Below, in pieces: positions 25,087 to 34,350 of a stretch of 64,000 nucleotides of DNA (position 1 is its first letter; every line of letters starts with the position of its first letter). The stretch comes from Hamadaea sp. GTDB taxonomy: Bacteria > Actinomycetota > Actinomycetes > Mycobacteriales > Micromonosporaceae. The notes beneath the pieces were generated by a model. That model did not search any database. It was not told the DNA's origin and saw only the letters and a list, made by a program, of their open reading frames with translations. The position numbers were made by a program, and so were the translations under genes. The stretch spans positions 587,254 through 651,253 of the forward strand of contig NZ_JABFVK010000013.1 in the NCBI RefSeq assembly GCF_013362815.1. The letters are read 5' to 3'.

Positions 25087-25656
25087 TCAGCGCAGGACCG
25101 AGTCGACGATCGTGCGTACCGCCTCCGGCGTGGGCGGTCCGGCGCTGCGGTCGGCGAACCGCAGGTGAGCGGTCCCGATCAGCATCGCGCCCAGGGTCTC
25201 GGGGTCGGCGTACGCGTCGACCCGGCCCAGGCGCTGTTCCGCGGCGAGGTATTCGCCGAGCATGATCGCGCCGTCGGTCAGCACCGGAATGCCGGCCGGC
25301 CACGTTTCGCGCAGCCGCGTACGCAGTTCGTCCCGGAACGTCACCAGCGGCACGATGGCGAGCGCGACCGAGCTGAACAGGGCGGTCAACGCGTTCGTGA
25401 CGTTCTCCGCGACGGAACCGACGCCGACGAGCTCCGGAAGATCACCGGTTGCGGTCTGCTGGAACCGGTCGAGGACGAAGTCGGCGAGGAACCCGTCGAA
25501 GTCGGCGAAGTGCTTGTGCAGTACGCCTTTCGCCACCCCCGCCTCGTCGGTGACCGCCCGGCTGGTGAGCGCGCTCGGCCCGTCCCGCAGCAGGATGCGC
25601 TCGGCGGCGTCGAACAGCTGTTGGCGTACGTCGCGTAGGGCCACGCCGGTCGGCAC
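25087..25656 (-). CDS. TetR-family regulator
   Basis: 189 residues. N-terminal TetR helix-turn-helix (LFDAAERILLRDGPSALTSR, then VTDEAGVAKGVLHKHFADFD) and a helical ligand-binding domain. Divergent from a methyltransferase gene with 47 bases between starts, which contain two palindromes (25675-25692 and 25697-25710) that are its likely binding sites; it would repress both genes. Confidence 0.85.
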   Translation of the reverse strand: MPTGVALRDVRQQLFDAAERILLRDGPSALTSRAVTDEAGVAKGVLHKHFADFDGFLADFVLDRFQQTATGDLPELVGVGSVAENVTNALTALFSSVALAIVPLVTFRDELRTRLRETWPAGIPVLTDGAIMLGEYLAAEQRLGRVDAYADPETLGAMLIGTAHLRFADRSAGPPTPEAVRTIVDSVLR

Positions 25657-25674
25657 AGGTCTCTCCCGTTGCTA

Positions 25675-25710
25675 AGTGGGCAAGCGCCCACTAGTGTGGG
25701 CACATGCCCA
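25675..25710. promoter_or_regulatory. two TetR-type operators between divergent genes
   Basis: Perfect inverted repeats AGTGGGC-aagc-GCCCACT (25675-25692) and TGGGC-acat-GCCCA (25697-25710), sharing the half-site TGGGC/GCCCA. The second overlaps the start codon of the methyltransferase, so occupancy would block both promoters. Confidence 0.65.
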
Positions 25711-26489
25711 TTCTAGAGCCGCACCAGAACCGGCAGATGGCGGAGTCGTTCGGCGTGGACGCGGTCCGCTACGACCGCACACGTCCGGCGTACCCGGCGG
25801 AGATGATCGCCCGGATCGTCGAGCTCAGCCCCGGGCCGGCGGTCCTCGACGTCGGCTGCGGCACCGGCATCGCCGCCCGGCAGTTCCGGGCCGCCGGGTG
25901 CGTGGTGCTCGGCGTCGAGCCCGATCCCCGGATGGCCGCGTACGCCGAAAGCACGGGGATCACCGCCGAAGTGGCGACCTTCGAGAGCTGGGACGCGGGG
26001 GAGCGACGATTCGACGCGGTGGTCGCCGGAACGGCGTGGCATTGGATCGATCCGCTGGCCGGCGCACGGAAGGCGGCCGACGTACTGCGGCCGGGCGGCG
26101 TACTGGCTCCGTTCGGGCACGCCTTCGAGCCACCGGCCGAGATCGGGCGGGCGAGCGTGGCCGTGATCCGCCGGATCGCGCCGCAGCTGCCGGTGCCGCC
26201 GCCGGACGTCTCGGTCCTCGACGGCTACCAGGGCATGTACGCCAAGTTCGCCGAGGTGGCCGGTCAGACCGGCCGATTCGGGGAGCCGAAGCCGTTCCGG
26301 TTCGACTGGGAGCGCGCGTACACCCGAGACGAATGGCTTGCGCAGCTGCCCACGTCGGGCGGTCTCACCCGCCTCGCGCCGGAGCAGCTGGCCGAGGTGC
26401 TGGCGGCGACCGGCGCGGCGATCGACGAGCTCGGCGGCACGTTCACGATGCGCTACGCCACCGTCGGCTTCACCGCCGTCCGCGACTAG
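25704..26489 (+). CDS. SAM-dependent methyltransferase (class I)
   Basis: 261 residues with motif I VLDVGCGTGIAARQF, acidic loop LGVEPDPRM and motif post-I; the segment AWHWIDPLAGARKAADVLRP is typical of the Methyltransf_11 group. Substrate unknown. The start codon lies within the second TetR operator, arguing that it is the regulated target of the divergent TetR gene. Confidence 0.83.
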   Translation: MPILEPHQNRQMAESFGVDAVRYDRTRPAYPAEMIARIVELSPGPAVLDVGCGTGIAARQFRAAGCVVLGVEPDPRMAAYAESTGITAEVATFESWDAGERRFDAVVAGTAWHWIDPLAGARKAADVLRPGGVLAPFGHAFEPPAEIGRASVAVIRRIAPQLPVPPPDVSVLDGYQGMYAKFAEVAGQTGRFGEPKPFRFDWERAYTRDEWLAQLPTSGGLTRLAPEQLAEVLAATGAAIDELGGTFTMRYATVGFTAVRD

Positions 26490-26501
26490 CACGGAAATGC
26501 G

Positions 26502-27203
26502 TCAGCCGATTCCGCTTAGGAGGCGCGCCAAGCCGTACTGGAAGAGCCGGTCGAACCGGTCGGCGGCGTGTGGCGTCTCGGCCTCCAGCATGATCCGGCT
26601 GAGCTCGGGATACCGCCCGCTGCCCATGATGGACTCGCCGTACGCGCTCTGGATGTCGAGCCAGCCGCGCAGATCCTGCCCGGAACGCCGGACGGCCTCG
26701 CGTTCGGCGAGTTCCTCGATGACGTGGCCGCGGACGAAGGTCAGCACGGTCTGCACCCGGAGCAGCGTCTCGTCGGCGGTCAGCCCGAGTCCGGCGAGGG
26801 TGGCATAGGTGGCCTCCTGCCAGGCCAGCCCGTTCGGGCCGAGCGACGGCCGGGACGCGGGGAGGCCCGCCAACCAGGGATGCCGCAGGGCGAGCTCGCG
26901 TTGCGCGGCGGCCACCGCCGAGAGATCCGTCCGCCAGTCGCCGGACGGCTCGGGTGGCCGAGCCTCCCCGAGGACGGCGTCCACCATCAGGTCGAACAGC
27001 TCGTCCTTGTTCACGATGTAGCGGTACAGCGTGGCCGGGCCGGTGCCGAGCTCGGTGGCGACCCGGCGCAGGGACACTCCGTCGAGGCCCTCGGCGTCGG
27101 CGAGGCGTACCGCCGTCGCGGCGATGTCTTCCCGGCGATGGGCCGGCCGGGGACCCCGAGCGCCTCGTTCGGGGCGCAGCCAGATCGGTTCGGTCACGCT
27201 CAT
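26502..27203 (-). CDS. TetR-family regulator (TetR_C_1 type)
   Basis: 233 residues; ATG 27203 chosen, with a GTG directly before it. DNA-binding part IAATAVRLADAEGLDGVSLR and LGTGPATLYRYIVNKDELFD matches the subgroup that includes TetR proper, with its C-terminal helical domain. Divergent from an alpha/beta hydrolase; the 46-base gap holds CGGTA-agc-TACCG, a likely operator. Confidence 0.85.
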   Translation of the reverse strand: MSVTEPIWLRPERGARGPRPAHRREDIAATAVRLADAEGLDGVSLRRVATELGTGPATLYRYIVNKDELFDLMVDAVLGEARPPEPSGDWRTDLSAVAAAQRELALRHPWLAGLPASRPSLGPNGLAWQEATYATLAGLGLTADETLLRVQTVLTFVRGHVIEELAEREAVRRSGQDLRGWLDIQSAYGESIMGSGRYPELSRIMLEAETPHAADRFDRLFQYGLARLLSGIG

Positions 27204-27229
27204 CACCCCATTATTGCGATCACTGTACG

Positions 27230-27242
27230 CGGTAAGCTACCG
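27230..27242. promoter_or_regulatory. candidate TetR operator
   Basis: Palindrome CGGTA-agc-TACCG midway between the divergent TetR and hydrolase starts. A second short palindrome, CGCAT-t-ATGCG, immediately follows and overlaps the hydrolase start codon. Confidence 0.5.
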
Positions 27243-27249
27243 TCGCATT

Positions 27250-28101
27250 ATGCGAACAGCGTTCTCAGTTTCTCAGGAGTCGGTGACCTCCGCCGACGGC
27301 ACCGTCATCGGATACCGGCTGCTCGGCGACGGACCCCCGATCCTGGTCCTGCACGGGAGCATGCTCGCGGCGCAGCACATGATGCGGCTGGCGTACGCGC
27401 TCGCCGGGGACTTCACGGTCGCCGTTCCCGATCGGCGGGGACGTGGCAGTAGCGGACCGCACGGTTCGGAGTACCAGCTGGCTCGGGAAGTGGAGGACGT
27501 CGCAGCTCTCGCCGAAGCGACGGGAGCGACCCGGATCTTCGGGTTGAGCTCGGGCGGCCTGATCGCCCTGTACGCGGCCCGCACGCTGCCGCAACTTGAC
27601 CGAGTGGCGGCCTACGAGCCGCCGCTGTCGGTCGGCGGCTCCGCCCCGACCGCCTGGCTGGACCGTTTCGACCGCGAGATCGCCGCCGGGAAGTCGGGCA
27701 AGGCGCTGGTGACCGCGCTCAAGTCGATGGGCGTCGAGCCGCTGTTCAATCGCGTGCCCCGGCCGGTGCTGGACCTGCTGATGCCGCTCGCGGTCCGGCT
27801 GCAACGCGATGTCCCGGCGGGCGATGTGTCGATCGAGGCGCTCACGCCGACCATGCACTACGACATGGCGCTCGTTCGCGAAGCCGCGGACACTGCGGGC
27901 CTGTTCGCCCAGCTCGACGCCCGCGTGCTGCTCCTCGGCGGCAGCCGCAGCCCGGCGTACCTCGGAGTCGCGCTGGACGCGCTCGCCGCCGTCATCCCCG
28001 GCGTCAGCCGACGCACAATGCCTGGTCTCGGCCATTCCGGACCCGAGAACGACGGCCGGCCCGAGCAAGTGGCCGAAGTCCTCCGCGACTTCTTCGCGTA
28101 G
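27250..28101 (+). CDS. alpha/beta hydrolase
   Basis: 283 residues. Hydrolase opening DGPPILVLHGSMLAAQHM, nucleophile elbow FGLSSGGLIALYAA (GLSSG), and a C-terminal GLGHSGPEN with the catalytic His. Likely an esterase or epoxide-hydrolase-like enzyme, without a recognised substrate. Divergent from and probably repressed by the TetR protein. Confidence 0.82.
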   Translation: MRTAFSVSQESVTSADGTVIGYRLLGDGPPILVLHGSMLAAQHMMRLAYALAGDFTVAVPDRRGRGSSGPHGSEYQLAREVEDVAALAEATGATRIFGLSSGGLIALYAARTLPQLDRVAAYEPPLSVGGSAPTAWLDRFDREIAAGKSGKALVTALKSMGVEPLFNRVPRPVLDLLMPLAVRLQRDVPAGDVSIEALTPTMHYDMALVREAADTAGLFAQLDARVLLLGGSRSPAYLGVALDALAAVIPGVSRRTMPGLGHSGPENDGRPEQVAEVLRDFFA

Positions 28102-28172
28102 GGCCCCGCCCGCGACGCCAACCCCGGTACGCTTCGGCGCCGGCCGAACCGTCGCCGAGGCATCATGGGACG

Positions 28173-28850
28173 GTGACCACGCCTGACCTGGCCGGATTCG
28201 CCTCTCTGCTCGCCGACCGCACCCGCGCCGGGTTCTGCCTGGCGTTGCTGGACGGCCGGGCCTGGACCGTCTCCGAGCTGGCCCGGCAGGGCGGGGTGGC
28301 CGCGTCGACCGCCACCGAGCATGTGCACCGGCTGGTCGCCGGGGGCCTCCTCGTCGAGCAGCGCCAGGGACGGCACCGATACGTCCGGCTGCGCGACACC
28401 GATACGGCCGCCCTGATCGAGGCGATGGCGCAGGCGGCACCGAAGATTCGCGTACCGGTGCGGGGGCTGGCCGACGACCGGCGCGGCCAGGCGCTCGCGT
28501 ACGCCCGGACCTGTTACGACCATCTCGCGGGCGCGCTCGGCGTCACCATCGCCCGAGCGATGACCCGGCACGAGTTCGTCACTTGGACGGATGGCCCGGC
28601 GCTGACCGACCGCGGCTCCGACTGGCTTGCCGAACTCGGTGTCGTGCTGCCCGCCCCGTCGCGGCGGCCTCCGCTGCGTGGCTGTCTGGACTGGACCGAG
28701 CGCGTCGAGCATCTCGGCGGCGCGATCGGTGCGGCGTTGTGCGCTCAGGCCAAGGCCGACGGCTGGGTCACCCCGATCGGCACCGGGCGGGCGCTCGCCC
28801 TGACTTCGCGCGGCCGGGCCGTCCTCGAGCCCTGGGACGCCGTTCCCTGA
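28173..28850 (+). CDS. ArsR-family transcriptional regulator
   Basis: 225 residues from GTG. Winged helix-turn-helix in the first 90 residues (RTRAGFCLALLDGRAWTVSE, then ARQGGVAASTATEHVHRLVA, wing LVEQRQGRHRYVRL) followed by a 130-residue C-terminal domain absent from minimal ArsR proteins. No CxC metal motif in the recognition helix; the Cys residues are scattered, so metal sensing is not supported. Target gene not obvious. Confidence 0.78.
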   Translation: MTTPDLAGFASLLADRTRAGFCLALLDGRAWTVSELARQGGVAASTATEHVHRLVAGGLLVEQRQGRHRYVRLRDTDTAALIEAMAQAAPKIRVPVRGLADDRRGQALAYARTCYDHLAGALGVTIARAMTRHEFVTWTDGPALTDRGSDWLAELGVVLPAPSRRPPLRGCLDWTERVEHLGGAIGAALCAQAKADGWVTPIGTGRALALTSRGRAVLEPWDAVP

Positions 28851-28851
28851 G

Positions 28852-28878
28852 GTATCGGCAAGATCCGCATCCCGATAC
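28852..28878. terminator. weak stem-loop after ArsR gene
   Basis: GTATCGG and CCGATAC form a 7-bp stem with a 13-base loop just after the ArsR stop codon, in the gap between convergent genes. A short stem, so only a tentative terminator. Confidence 0.35.
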
Positions 28879-28950
28879 GTGTCACAATCCGGGCCAGCGG
28901 TGACACTTTTCGGGCTGATGATCTCGCATCGTCGCTTGTGGACGGCTCCG

Positions 28951-29970
28951 TCACCGGCCGTCCACGCGACGGCCGGCTTCGCCGAACACCCAGTCGCTGG
29001 TCTGCGCGATGAACTCGGTGGGGAAGCCGACGGAGAAGTCGGCGGCTTCGGTCAGACGGCGTACCACATGGTCGGGAAGCGTGAGGTCGAGCGCGCCGAG
29101 ATTGTCGTCGAGCTGGGCGAGGGACCGCGCGCCCACGATGGGGTGTACGGACCGTGAGCGGGCGCGGACCCAGGCCAGCGCGACCTGCGAGGGGGTCGCG
29201 CCGAGCTCGTCGGCGGCCTGTTGGACCGCGTGGGCGACGGTGTGATCGCGCTCGGACAGATTCGCCGCGGTGAGACGGCTCGACGCTTCGGCGGTCCCGG
29301 CGGTGTACTTGCCGGACAAGATGCCGCCCGCGAGCGGACTCCACGCGGCGACGGTCATCCCGGTGGCCTCGGCCATGGGCAGCAGTTCGCGCTCGATGTC
29401 GCGATTGAGCAGGCTATATGGGACTTGCAGACCGGCGAACGGCGTCCAGCCGCGCCACTGCGCGAGGACGTTGGCCCGCGCCACGACCCACGCCGGAGCG
29501 TCGGAGATGCCGATGTACAGCACCTTCCCGGCCCGGATCACGTCGTCGAGCGCACGCATCGTCTCCTCGACGGGCGTGTGGCGATCCCAGAGATGCACCC
29601 AGTAGACGTCGAGGTAATCCGTGCGCAGCCGTCGCAAGCTGGTCTCCAGCGAACGCACCAGATTCTTGCGATGATTCCCGGCGGCGTTCGGGTCGCGGCC
29701 GTCGCGCGAGACGGTGTACTTGGTCGCCAGCACGAACTCGTCGCGGCGACCGTCGAGCAGCTCACCCAGGAACTCCTCGCTCGCCCCGCCCCGGTAGTTC
29801 ACCGCGGTGTCGACGACGTTGCCGCCTGCTTCGGCGTACCGGTCGAGGATGCGGCGACACTCGTCGAGGGGCGCGCCGACGCCGCCTTGCTCGCCGAAGG
29901 TCATCGCGCCGAGGAACAGTTCGGAGACTCGCAGGCCGGTATTGCCGAGGAGGCGGTAGCGCATGATCAT
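28951..29970 (-). CDS. aldo/keto reductase
   Basis: 339 residues. Typical AKR start MRYRLLGNTGLRVSELFLGA, catalytic Asp and Tyr in VDTAVNYRGG, Lys in LATKYTV, His in VHLWDRH, and the NADPH-binding tail IVGARSLAQLDDNLGAL. NADPH-dependent reduction of a carbonyl. The start ATG overlaps the stop of the GH95 gene by one base (TGATG), so the two are coupled; a sugar-derived aldehyde or ketone is a plausible substrate, by context only. Confidence 0.87.
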   Translation of the reverse strand: MIMRYRLLGNTGLRVSELFLGAMTFGEQGGVGAPLDECRRILDRYAEAGGNVVDTAVNYRGGASEEFLGELLDGRRDEFVLATKYTVSRDGRDPNAAGNHRKNLVRSLETSLRRLRTDYLDVYWVHLWDRHTPVEETMRALDDVIRAGKVLYIGISDAPAWVVARANVLAQWRGWTPFAGLQVPYSLLNRDIERELLPMAEATGMTVAAWSPLAGGILSGKYTAGTAEASSRLTAANLSERDHTVAHAVQQAADELGATPSQVALAWVRARSRSVHPIVGARSLAQLDDNLGALDLTLPDHVVRRLTEAADFSVGFPTEFIAQTSDWVFGEAGRRVDGR

Positions 29971-32318
29971 CAGCCTAGCGCGTGTCGTTCTCCGGCCTCG
30001 AGGGTGATCCGCTTGCGGCGTCCACTCCAGACGACGTCCACAGTGGCCGGAGCAGTGGCGAGCAACCGGGCGCGGGTGAGCTCGCCATCGGCCCAGGTCA
30101 GCTCCTCGACGGTGACCCCACCCCGGGCGCGCAGTCCGGTGACGCGGCCGGACGGCCACGCCGACGGCAGCGCCGGAAGCAGCTCGATCACTGGTACGCC
30201 GTCGGCCCGCCCGTGGCTCTGCACGAGCAGCTCGGCGATGCCCGCCGTGACGCCGAAGTTGCCGTCGATCTGGAACGGTGGATGCGCACAAAGCAGGCTC
30301 GGATAGACCCCGCCGCCTTCTCCCGTGGTCGGCCGCAGGTATTCGCCCAGCAGCCGATGGGCGGCGTCGCCGTCCCGGAGCCGCGCCCAGAGCCCGATCT
30401 TCCAGGCGATGGACCAGCCCGTTCCGGCGTCCCGCCGCAGTTCCAGTGACCGCCGCGCGGCTGCTTCGAGCGCTGCGTCCCCAGTGGACGTACGCCCGGG
30501 GAAGAAGCCCACGAGATGCGACACGTGCCGGTGATGCGGCTCGACCTCGGTACGCTCGGCCGACCACTCCAGCAGCTGGCCCTGACTGCCGATCCGCAGC
30601 GGTGCCAGCCGGGCGAGCGCCTGCCGGGCCTCCTCGATCGTGGCCCGATCCTCGGGATCTCCCTCTTCGGCTGGCCCGAGCGCGGCCTCGGCCCTTCCGG
30701 CTGGCCCGAGCGCGGCCTCGGCCTCGATCAGGAACTCGAAGAGTTCCCGGGCCAGCACGAGGTCCATGACCGTGCCCTCTTCGACGCTGGCCGGACCGGC
30801 CGGGGTAACGAACTGGTTCTCCGGGCTGGTCGACGGGGAGGTGATCAGGTGGCCGTCGGCGTTCTCGACGAGCAGGTCGAGGACGAAGCGGGCGGCGTCG
30901 GCCGCGATCGGCAGCGCTTGCCGCAGGAAGTCCAGATCCCGCCCGAACCGCCAGTGCTCGGCCAGGTGCGTGACCAGCCAGGCCCCGGCCATCGGCCACT
31001 GCGCCCACATCGGGTCGCCCTGGCCGAGCCCGACCGGCACGGTGATCCGCCACAGGTCGGTGTTGTGGTGGCAGGTCCAGCCGCGGGCGCCGTACAGCTC
31101 GCGGGCGGTCGGCCGGCCCGCCTGGGCCAGCTCGCCGATCATCCGCAGCAGCGGCTCATGACAGTCGGCGAGCGCCGTCGTCTCCGCCGGCCAGTAGTTC
31201 ATCTGCGTGTTGATGTTCACCGTGTACTCACAGTTCCACGGTGGGACGACGTGCGGGTTCCACAGGCCTTGGAGGTGGGCTGCCTGCGTACCGGGGCGGG
31301 AGGAGGCGGCCAGCAGATAACGCCCGTATGCGAAGGCGAGCACCGGCAGCTGCTCGTCTGGCTCCCCGGCGGCCCGGCGGCGTAGGCGTTCATCGGTCGG
31401 CTGCGCGGATCGGTCGTCTTCGGTGTCGAGGGTCAGCGTGACCCGGTCCATCAGCGCTCGATGCTCCGCGATGTGCGCTGCTTTGATCGCCGTCCAGCCT
31501 GCTGCTCGGGCGCGGTCGAGGTCAGCGCGGGCCGCCTGTTCGTAACCGTGTTTGGACGGTGGCCGATCCCAGCCGTCGAAGCTCGTCCGGATCGCGACGT
31601 AAACGGTCGCCGACCGCGCCTGCCGGATGCTCACGGTGTCCACAGTGGTCTGGACACTGCCGCCGTCCGTGGCCACGTGGAAGACGGCGTACGCCCGCAT
31701 CGACCCGTCGTCGGCGGGGACTTCGCCATCGCGGCGAGGCCAGGGAATGACGTGCCGGGGTGCGGCCACCTCCAGGACGAGACCGTCGCCGTCGGGCCGG
31801 ATCTCCGCTCGCTGCTGCGGCGTCCTCCAGCGGAGGTCGGCGTCCACGCCGCCGTCCAGACGGATGGCGATGACCTGATAGTCGGCGCTGGCCAGGACTT
31901 CCTGCCGGAAACCGCCGCAGTCTCCGCGTTCGGCGGCCTTCTCGCGTTCGGCGGTCGCGATGCCGTCGCGGAGGTCGAGCGTTCGGCGGTAGGTACCGCC
32001 GCCGGCCGGCTCCACGTGCGTGATCTCCAGATCACCGACCGGCTGGTACGCCTCCGCATCGGCGCCCTGCGTACGCCGGAGGAGGTCGCCCGCCGCGACG
32101 AACTCGCCTGCTCGAATGAGGCGGCGTACCTCGTCGAGCAGGCCCGCCGGGACATCGGGGACGGTGGTGTCGCCGGGGCCGGACCAGAACGTGTCCTCGT
32201 TCAGGCTGATCCGTTCGACGGGGAAGCCGCCGTACACCATCGCGCCCAGGCGGCCGTTGCCCACCGGGGTCGCCTCTTCCCAGGTGGCGGCGGGGGATAC
32301 GAAGATCAGTTCCGGCAC
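29970..32318 (-). CDS. GH95 family glycoside hydrolase (alpha-L-fucosidase type)
   Basis: 782 residues from GTG, with TAGGCT as a leaderless -10. GH95 features in order: N-terminal beta domain ([28 protein letters not shown] region), the [12 protein letters not shown] segment with Asn368 and Asn370, the general acid Glu500 in [10 protein letters not shown], and the Asp of FQIDGNFG. These match the inverting 1,2-alpha-L-fucosidase residues; some GH95 members act on L-galactosides instead. No signal peptide, so it is cytoplasmic and probably acts on imported oligosaccharides. Contains an in-frame 10-codon tandem duplication. Coupled to the aldo/keto reductase. Confidence 0.87.
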   Translation of the reverse strand: MPELIFVSPAATWEEATPVGNGRLGAMVYGGFPVERISLNEDTFWSGPGDTTVPDVPAGLLDEVRRLIRAGEFVAAGDLLRRTQGADAEAYQPVGDLEITHVEPAGGGTYRRTLDLRDGIATAEREKAAERGDCGGFRQEVLASADYQVIAIRLDGGVDADLRWRTPQQRAEIRPDGDGLVLEVAAPRHVIPWPRRDGEVPADDGSMRAYAVFHVATDGGSVQTTVDTVSIRQARSATVYVAIRTSFDGWDRPPSKHGYEQAARADLDRARAAGWTAIKAAHIAEHRALMDRVTLTLDTEDDRSAQPTDERLRRRAAGEPDEQLPVLAFAYGRYLLAASSRPGTQAAHLQGLWNPHVVPPWNCEYTVNINTQMNYWPAETTALADCHEPLLRMIGELAQAGRPTARELYGARGWTCHHNTDLWRITVPVGLGQGDPMWAQWPMAGAWLVTHLAEHWRFGRDLDFLRQALPIAADAARFVLDLLVENADGHLITSPSTSPENQFVTPAGPASVEEGTVMDLVLARELFEFLIEAEAALGPAGRAEAALGPAEEGDPEDRATIEEARQALARLAPLRIGSQGQLLEWSAERTEVEPHHRHVSHLVGFFPGRTSTGDAALEAAARRSLELRRDAGTGWSIAWKIGLWARLRDGDAAHRLLGEYLRPTTGEGGGVYPSLLCAHPPFQIDGNFGVTAGIAELLVQSHGRADGVPVIELLPALPSAWPSGRVTGLRARGGVTVEELTWADGELTRARLLATAPATVDVVWSGRRKRITLEAGERHALG
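30669..30723. repeat. 30-bp tandem duplication inside the GH95 gene
   Basis: The 25-base sequence beginning CGGCTGGCCCGAGCGCGGCC occurs at 30669-30693 and again at 30699-30723, an exact period of 30. It encodes [10 protein letters not shown] followed by [10 protein letters not shown] in a surface-like, Ala/Glu-rich linker after the catalytic Glu region. Confidence 0.75.
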
Positions 32319-32359
32319 GGCCGACAGCCTAGACTTCGTCGGGCGCCCGGCCAACGGCA

Positions 32360-32809
32360 CTAGGTCGTCAGTGGGCCGGGTACCGCATCCGCGGATTCGA
32401 TCGCGCGGCGCATGTCGGCGATGCCGTACTCCATCCGCGTGCGTACCTCGGCTGCGCGGTGGGGCGGCAGAACTCGGGCGGTCCACACGAGCCGGCTGCG
32501 CCCTTCGCCGGCGGGAAACACCTGGAACTCCGCCTCGTGATGATCTAGCGGCGGCCGCGCGCCCTCGGCGACGGCGTACGCCAAGCGCCGGGAGTCCTCC
32601 TCGATCGACCGGATGACCTCGCGGATCACGTGGCCGTCGGGGAACGTCAGGAACCGCTGGTCGCCGTCGATCCGCGTACCGGCGACCCGGGTGGGCAGCA
32701 GGCGGCGGTGCACTGCGCCGACATCCCGGACGACATCCCAGACCTGCTCGGGGTGTACGCCGATCTCGGTCTCCACGACGATCGCGGTGGGCTCGGGCTG
32801 GCGCGGCAT
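32360..32809 (-). CDS. SRPBCC (polyketide cyclase-like) protein
   Basis: 149 residues with the START-like pattern: [20 protein letters not shown], central beta strands ([19 protein letters not shown]) and long C-terminal helix ([19 protein letters not shown]). Such proteins bind hydrophobic ligands; no function can be assigned. Same strand as GH95 but 41 bases upstream of it with a separate promoter motif for GH95. Divergent from a lipoprotein gene. Confidence 0.78.
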   Translation of the reverse strand: MPRQPEPTAIVVETEIGVHPEQVWDVVRDVGAVHRRLLPTRVAGTRIDGDQRFLTFPDGHVIREVIRSIEEDSRRLAYAVAEGARPPLDHHEAEFQVFPAGEGRSRLVWTARVLPPHRAAEVRTRMEYGIADMRRAIESADAVPGPLTT

Positions 32810-32871
32810 CGGGTCAGCCTACAGTCGGAAATGCGCCACTCCTTGAGGCCGCGGGCCGCCACACTCTCCAG

Positions 32872-33690
32872 GTGAGGTTCATCAGGCTCGTGGCGCCGTT
32901 CGTGATCATGGCAGTCCTCGTGTCCGGCTGCGGTGGCAAGCCGGCCGGAACGGCTGCGCCTTCGGAGACGCCGACGGGTACGCCCGCGCCCCAGGAGACG
33001 GTCGGCATCTCGGCTACCACGGCTCCGTCGGTCGCCGGCTCCTCGAAGAGCCCCACGGCGAAGGCCTCGACCCAGCGGCCGGGACGCAAGATCAAGGTAA
33101 TGGTGCTCGGCGACTCCATCTCCGCCGGAGCCCAGGACGAGGTGATGAACGGCTACCGCCTCGATCTGCTGAAGAAGCTTCCGGCGTACGCCATCGACTA
33201 CGTCGGCTCGTACAAGCGGGGCGACAGCCGCCTGGCGGACAAGGACATGCAGGCCGAAGGCGGTGCCTGCATCCACGCGACGCCGTGCAACAGCACCAGC
33301 ATGTACGAGGAGACGGCGGGCTGGATCACCGCCGCCCAACCGGAGGTGGTCATCCTCCAAGGCGGCGGCAATGACTACTGCTGCGGGCGCAACGACCAGC
33401 CCGATTCGGTCGTGATCCAGGCGATGACCGACTGGATCAACCTCATCTTCAAGACCAAGCCGGGGGTCTACATCGTGGTCATCGGCATGACCGACTACCA
33501 CTACGGCTACAAGGACTGGATCCCGAAGTACGTCAAGAGCCAGGCGGCGGCGGGCAAGCGCATCGCGTTCGTGTCCTACGACGGAGTGTCCACATACGAC
33601 ACCGTCCACCCGAACATCGCCGGATATCAGCAGCTCGCAGGTCGCATCGCGCTGGTGGTCAAGCCGATCTTCGACAAGCTCCTCGCCTAG
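32872..33690 (+). CDS. secreted SGNH-hydrolase lipoprotein
   Basis: 272 residues from GTG. Signal peptide with lipobox LVSGC (Cys20), then a Thr/Pro/Ser-rich linker to about residue 70. SGNH blocks: VMVLGDSISAGA (block I Ser), GGGND (block III), and YDTVHPNIAGYQ (block V Asp/His). Two Cys pairs (GACIHATPC and YCCGRND) may form disulfides. Expected to be a membrane-anchored esterase or deacylase acting outside the cell on an acylated glycan or lipid. Confidence 0.87.
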   Translation: MRFIRLVAPFVIMAVLVSGCGGKPAGTAAPSETPTGTPAPQETVGISATTAPSVAGSSKSPTAKASTQRPGRKIKVMVLGDSISAGAQDEVMNGYRLDLLKKLPAYAIDYVGSYKRGDSRLADKDMQAEGGACIHATPCNSTSMYEETAGWITAAQPEVVILQGGGNDYCCGRNDQPDSVVIQAMTDWINLIFKTKPGVYIVVIGMTDYHYGYKDWIPKYVKSQAAAGKRIAFVSYDGVSTYDTVHPNIAGYQQLAGRIALVVKPIFDKLLA

Positions 33691-33693
33691 ACT
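33688..33693 (+). promoter_or_regulatory. -10 box overlapping a stop codon
   Basis: TAGACT lies 7 bases before the ATG of the DinB gene; its first three bases are the stop codon of the preceding lipoprotein gene. Indicates that the DinB gene can be transcribed as a leaderless message independently. Confidence 0.5.
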
Positions 33694-33700
33694 GGGGCGC

Positions 33701-34174
33701 ATGGCTGATCAGCGACCGCCCCGCCTCGTCACCGGCGAACGGGAGACCCTCGTCCAGTTACTCCAGTTCCAGCGTGAGTCGATGGTCCGCAAGGTCACCG
33801 GCGTCTCCGACGAGGCCGCCCGCCAATCCCCGGTCGGCAGCGGCACAAGTCTGTTGTGGCTGCTGAAACACCTCACGCAGACCGAGTACTCGTGGTTCCG
33901 CCGGCGGTTCGCCGGCGAGGAGGTCGAGTTGCCGTCCGAGGAGGTGCTACCCGGCGACACCGTGTCGTCCGCGGTGGCGGCATATCAGCAGTCCTGGTTG
34001 GACGTCGCGCCGATCCTGGAGCAGGGTGACCTGGACGCCGAGTGCGGGCAGCCCGGTCCGCAGCCGCCGTCGAACCTGCGCTGGGTTCTCGCCCACATGC
34101 TGGAGGAGACGGCCCGGCACGCCGGTCACGCCGACATCATCCGCGAGCTGATCGACGGCTCCACCGGCCGCTGA
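33701..34174 (+). CDS. DinB-family (DUF664) protein
   Basis: 157 residues, four-helix bundle of the DinB/YfiT superfamily: GETLVQLLQFQRESMVRKV-like first helix, LLKHLTQTEYSWF with the first metal His, and HMLEETARHAGHADIIREL with the two further His ligands. Members are metal-dependent thiol S-transferases (mycothiol or bacillithiol) or of unknown role. A TTA codon, rare in such a genome, is codon 20. Confidence 0.82.
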   Translation: MADQRPPRLVTGERETLVQLLQFQRESMVRKVTGVSDEAARQSPVGSGTSLLWLLKHLTQTEYSWFRRRFAGEEVELPSEEVLPGDTVSSAVAAYQQSWLDVAPILEQGDLDAECGQPGPQPPSNLRWVLAHMLEETARHAGHADIIRELIDGSTGR

Positions 34175-34182
34175 CCTCTCCG

Positions 34183-34245
34183 CTGCAGATCACGGTTACG
34201 CATGCTTCCGCCGGCGGTTTTGGCCTGCGTAACCGTGATCCGCAG
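34183..34245. repeat. long stem-loop, GATCA-GGTT family copy 2
   Basis: Arms CTGCAGATCACGGTTACGCA (34183-34202) and TGCGTAACCGTGATCCGCAG (34226-34245) pair with one mismatch over 20 bp around a 23-base loop. Lies between convergent genes (DinB and a beta-lactamase-fold protein), so a terminator role is possible. The outer arm is shared with the element at 10116-10167. Confidence 0.7.
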
Positions 34246-34350
34246 GGAATGCGCCCGGTCGGAAATCCGTTGCCAAGGTCGAAGTCGGCGACATCGTCGG
34301 GTTGCCCGGCCCCGGACCGCCACCAAGGTGAAGCCCGAGGCCGGCTCCGC

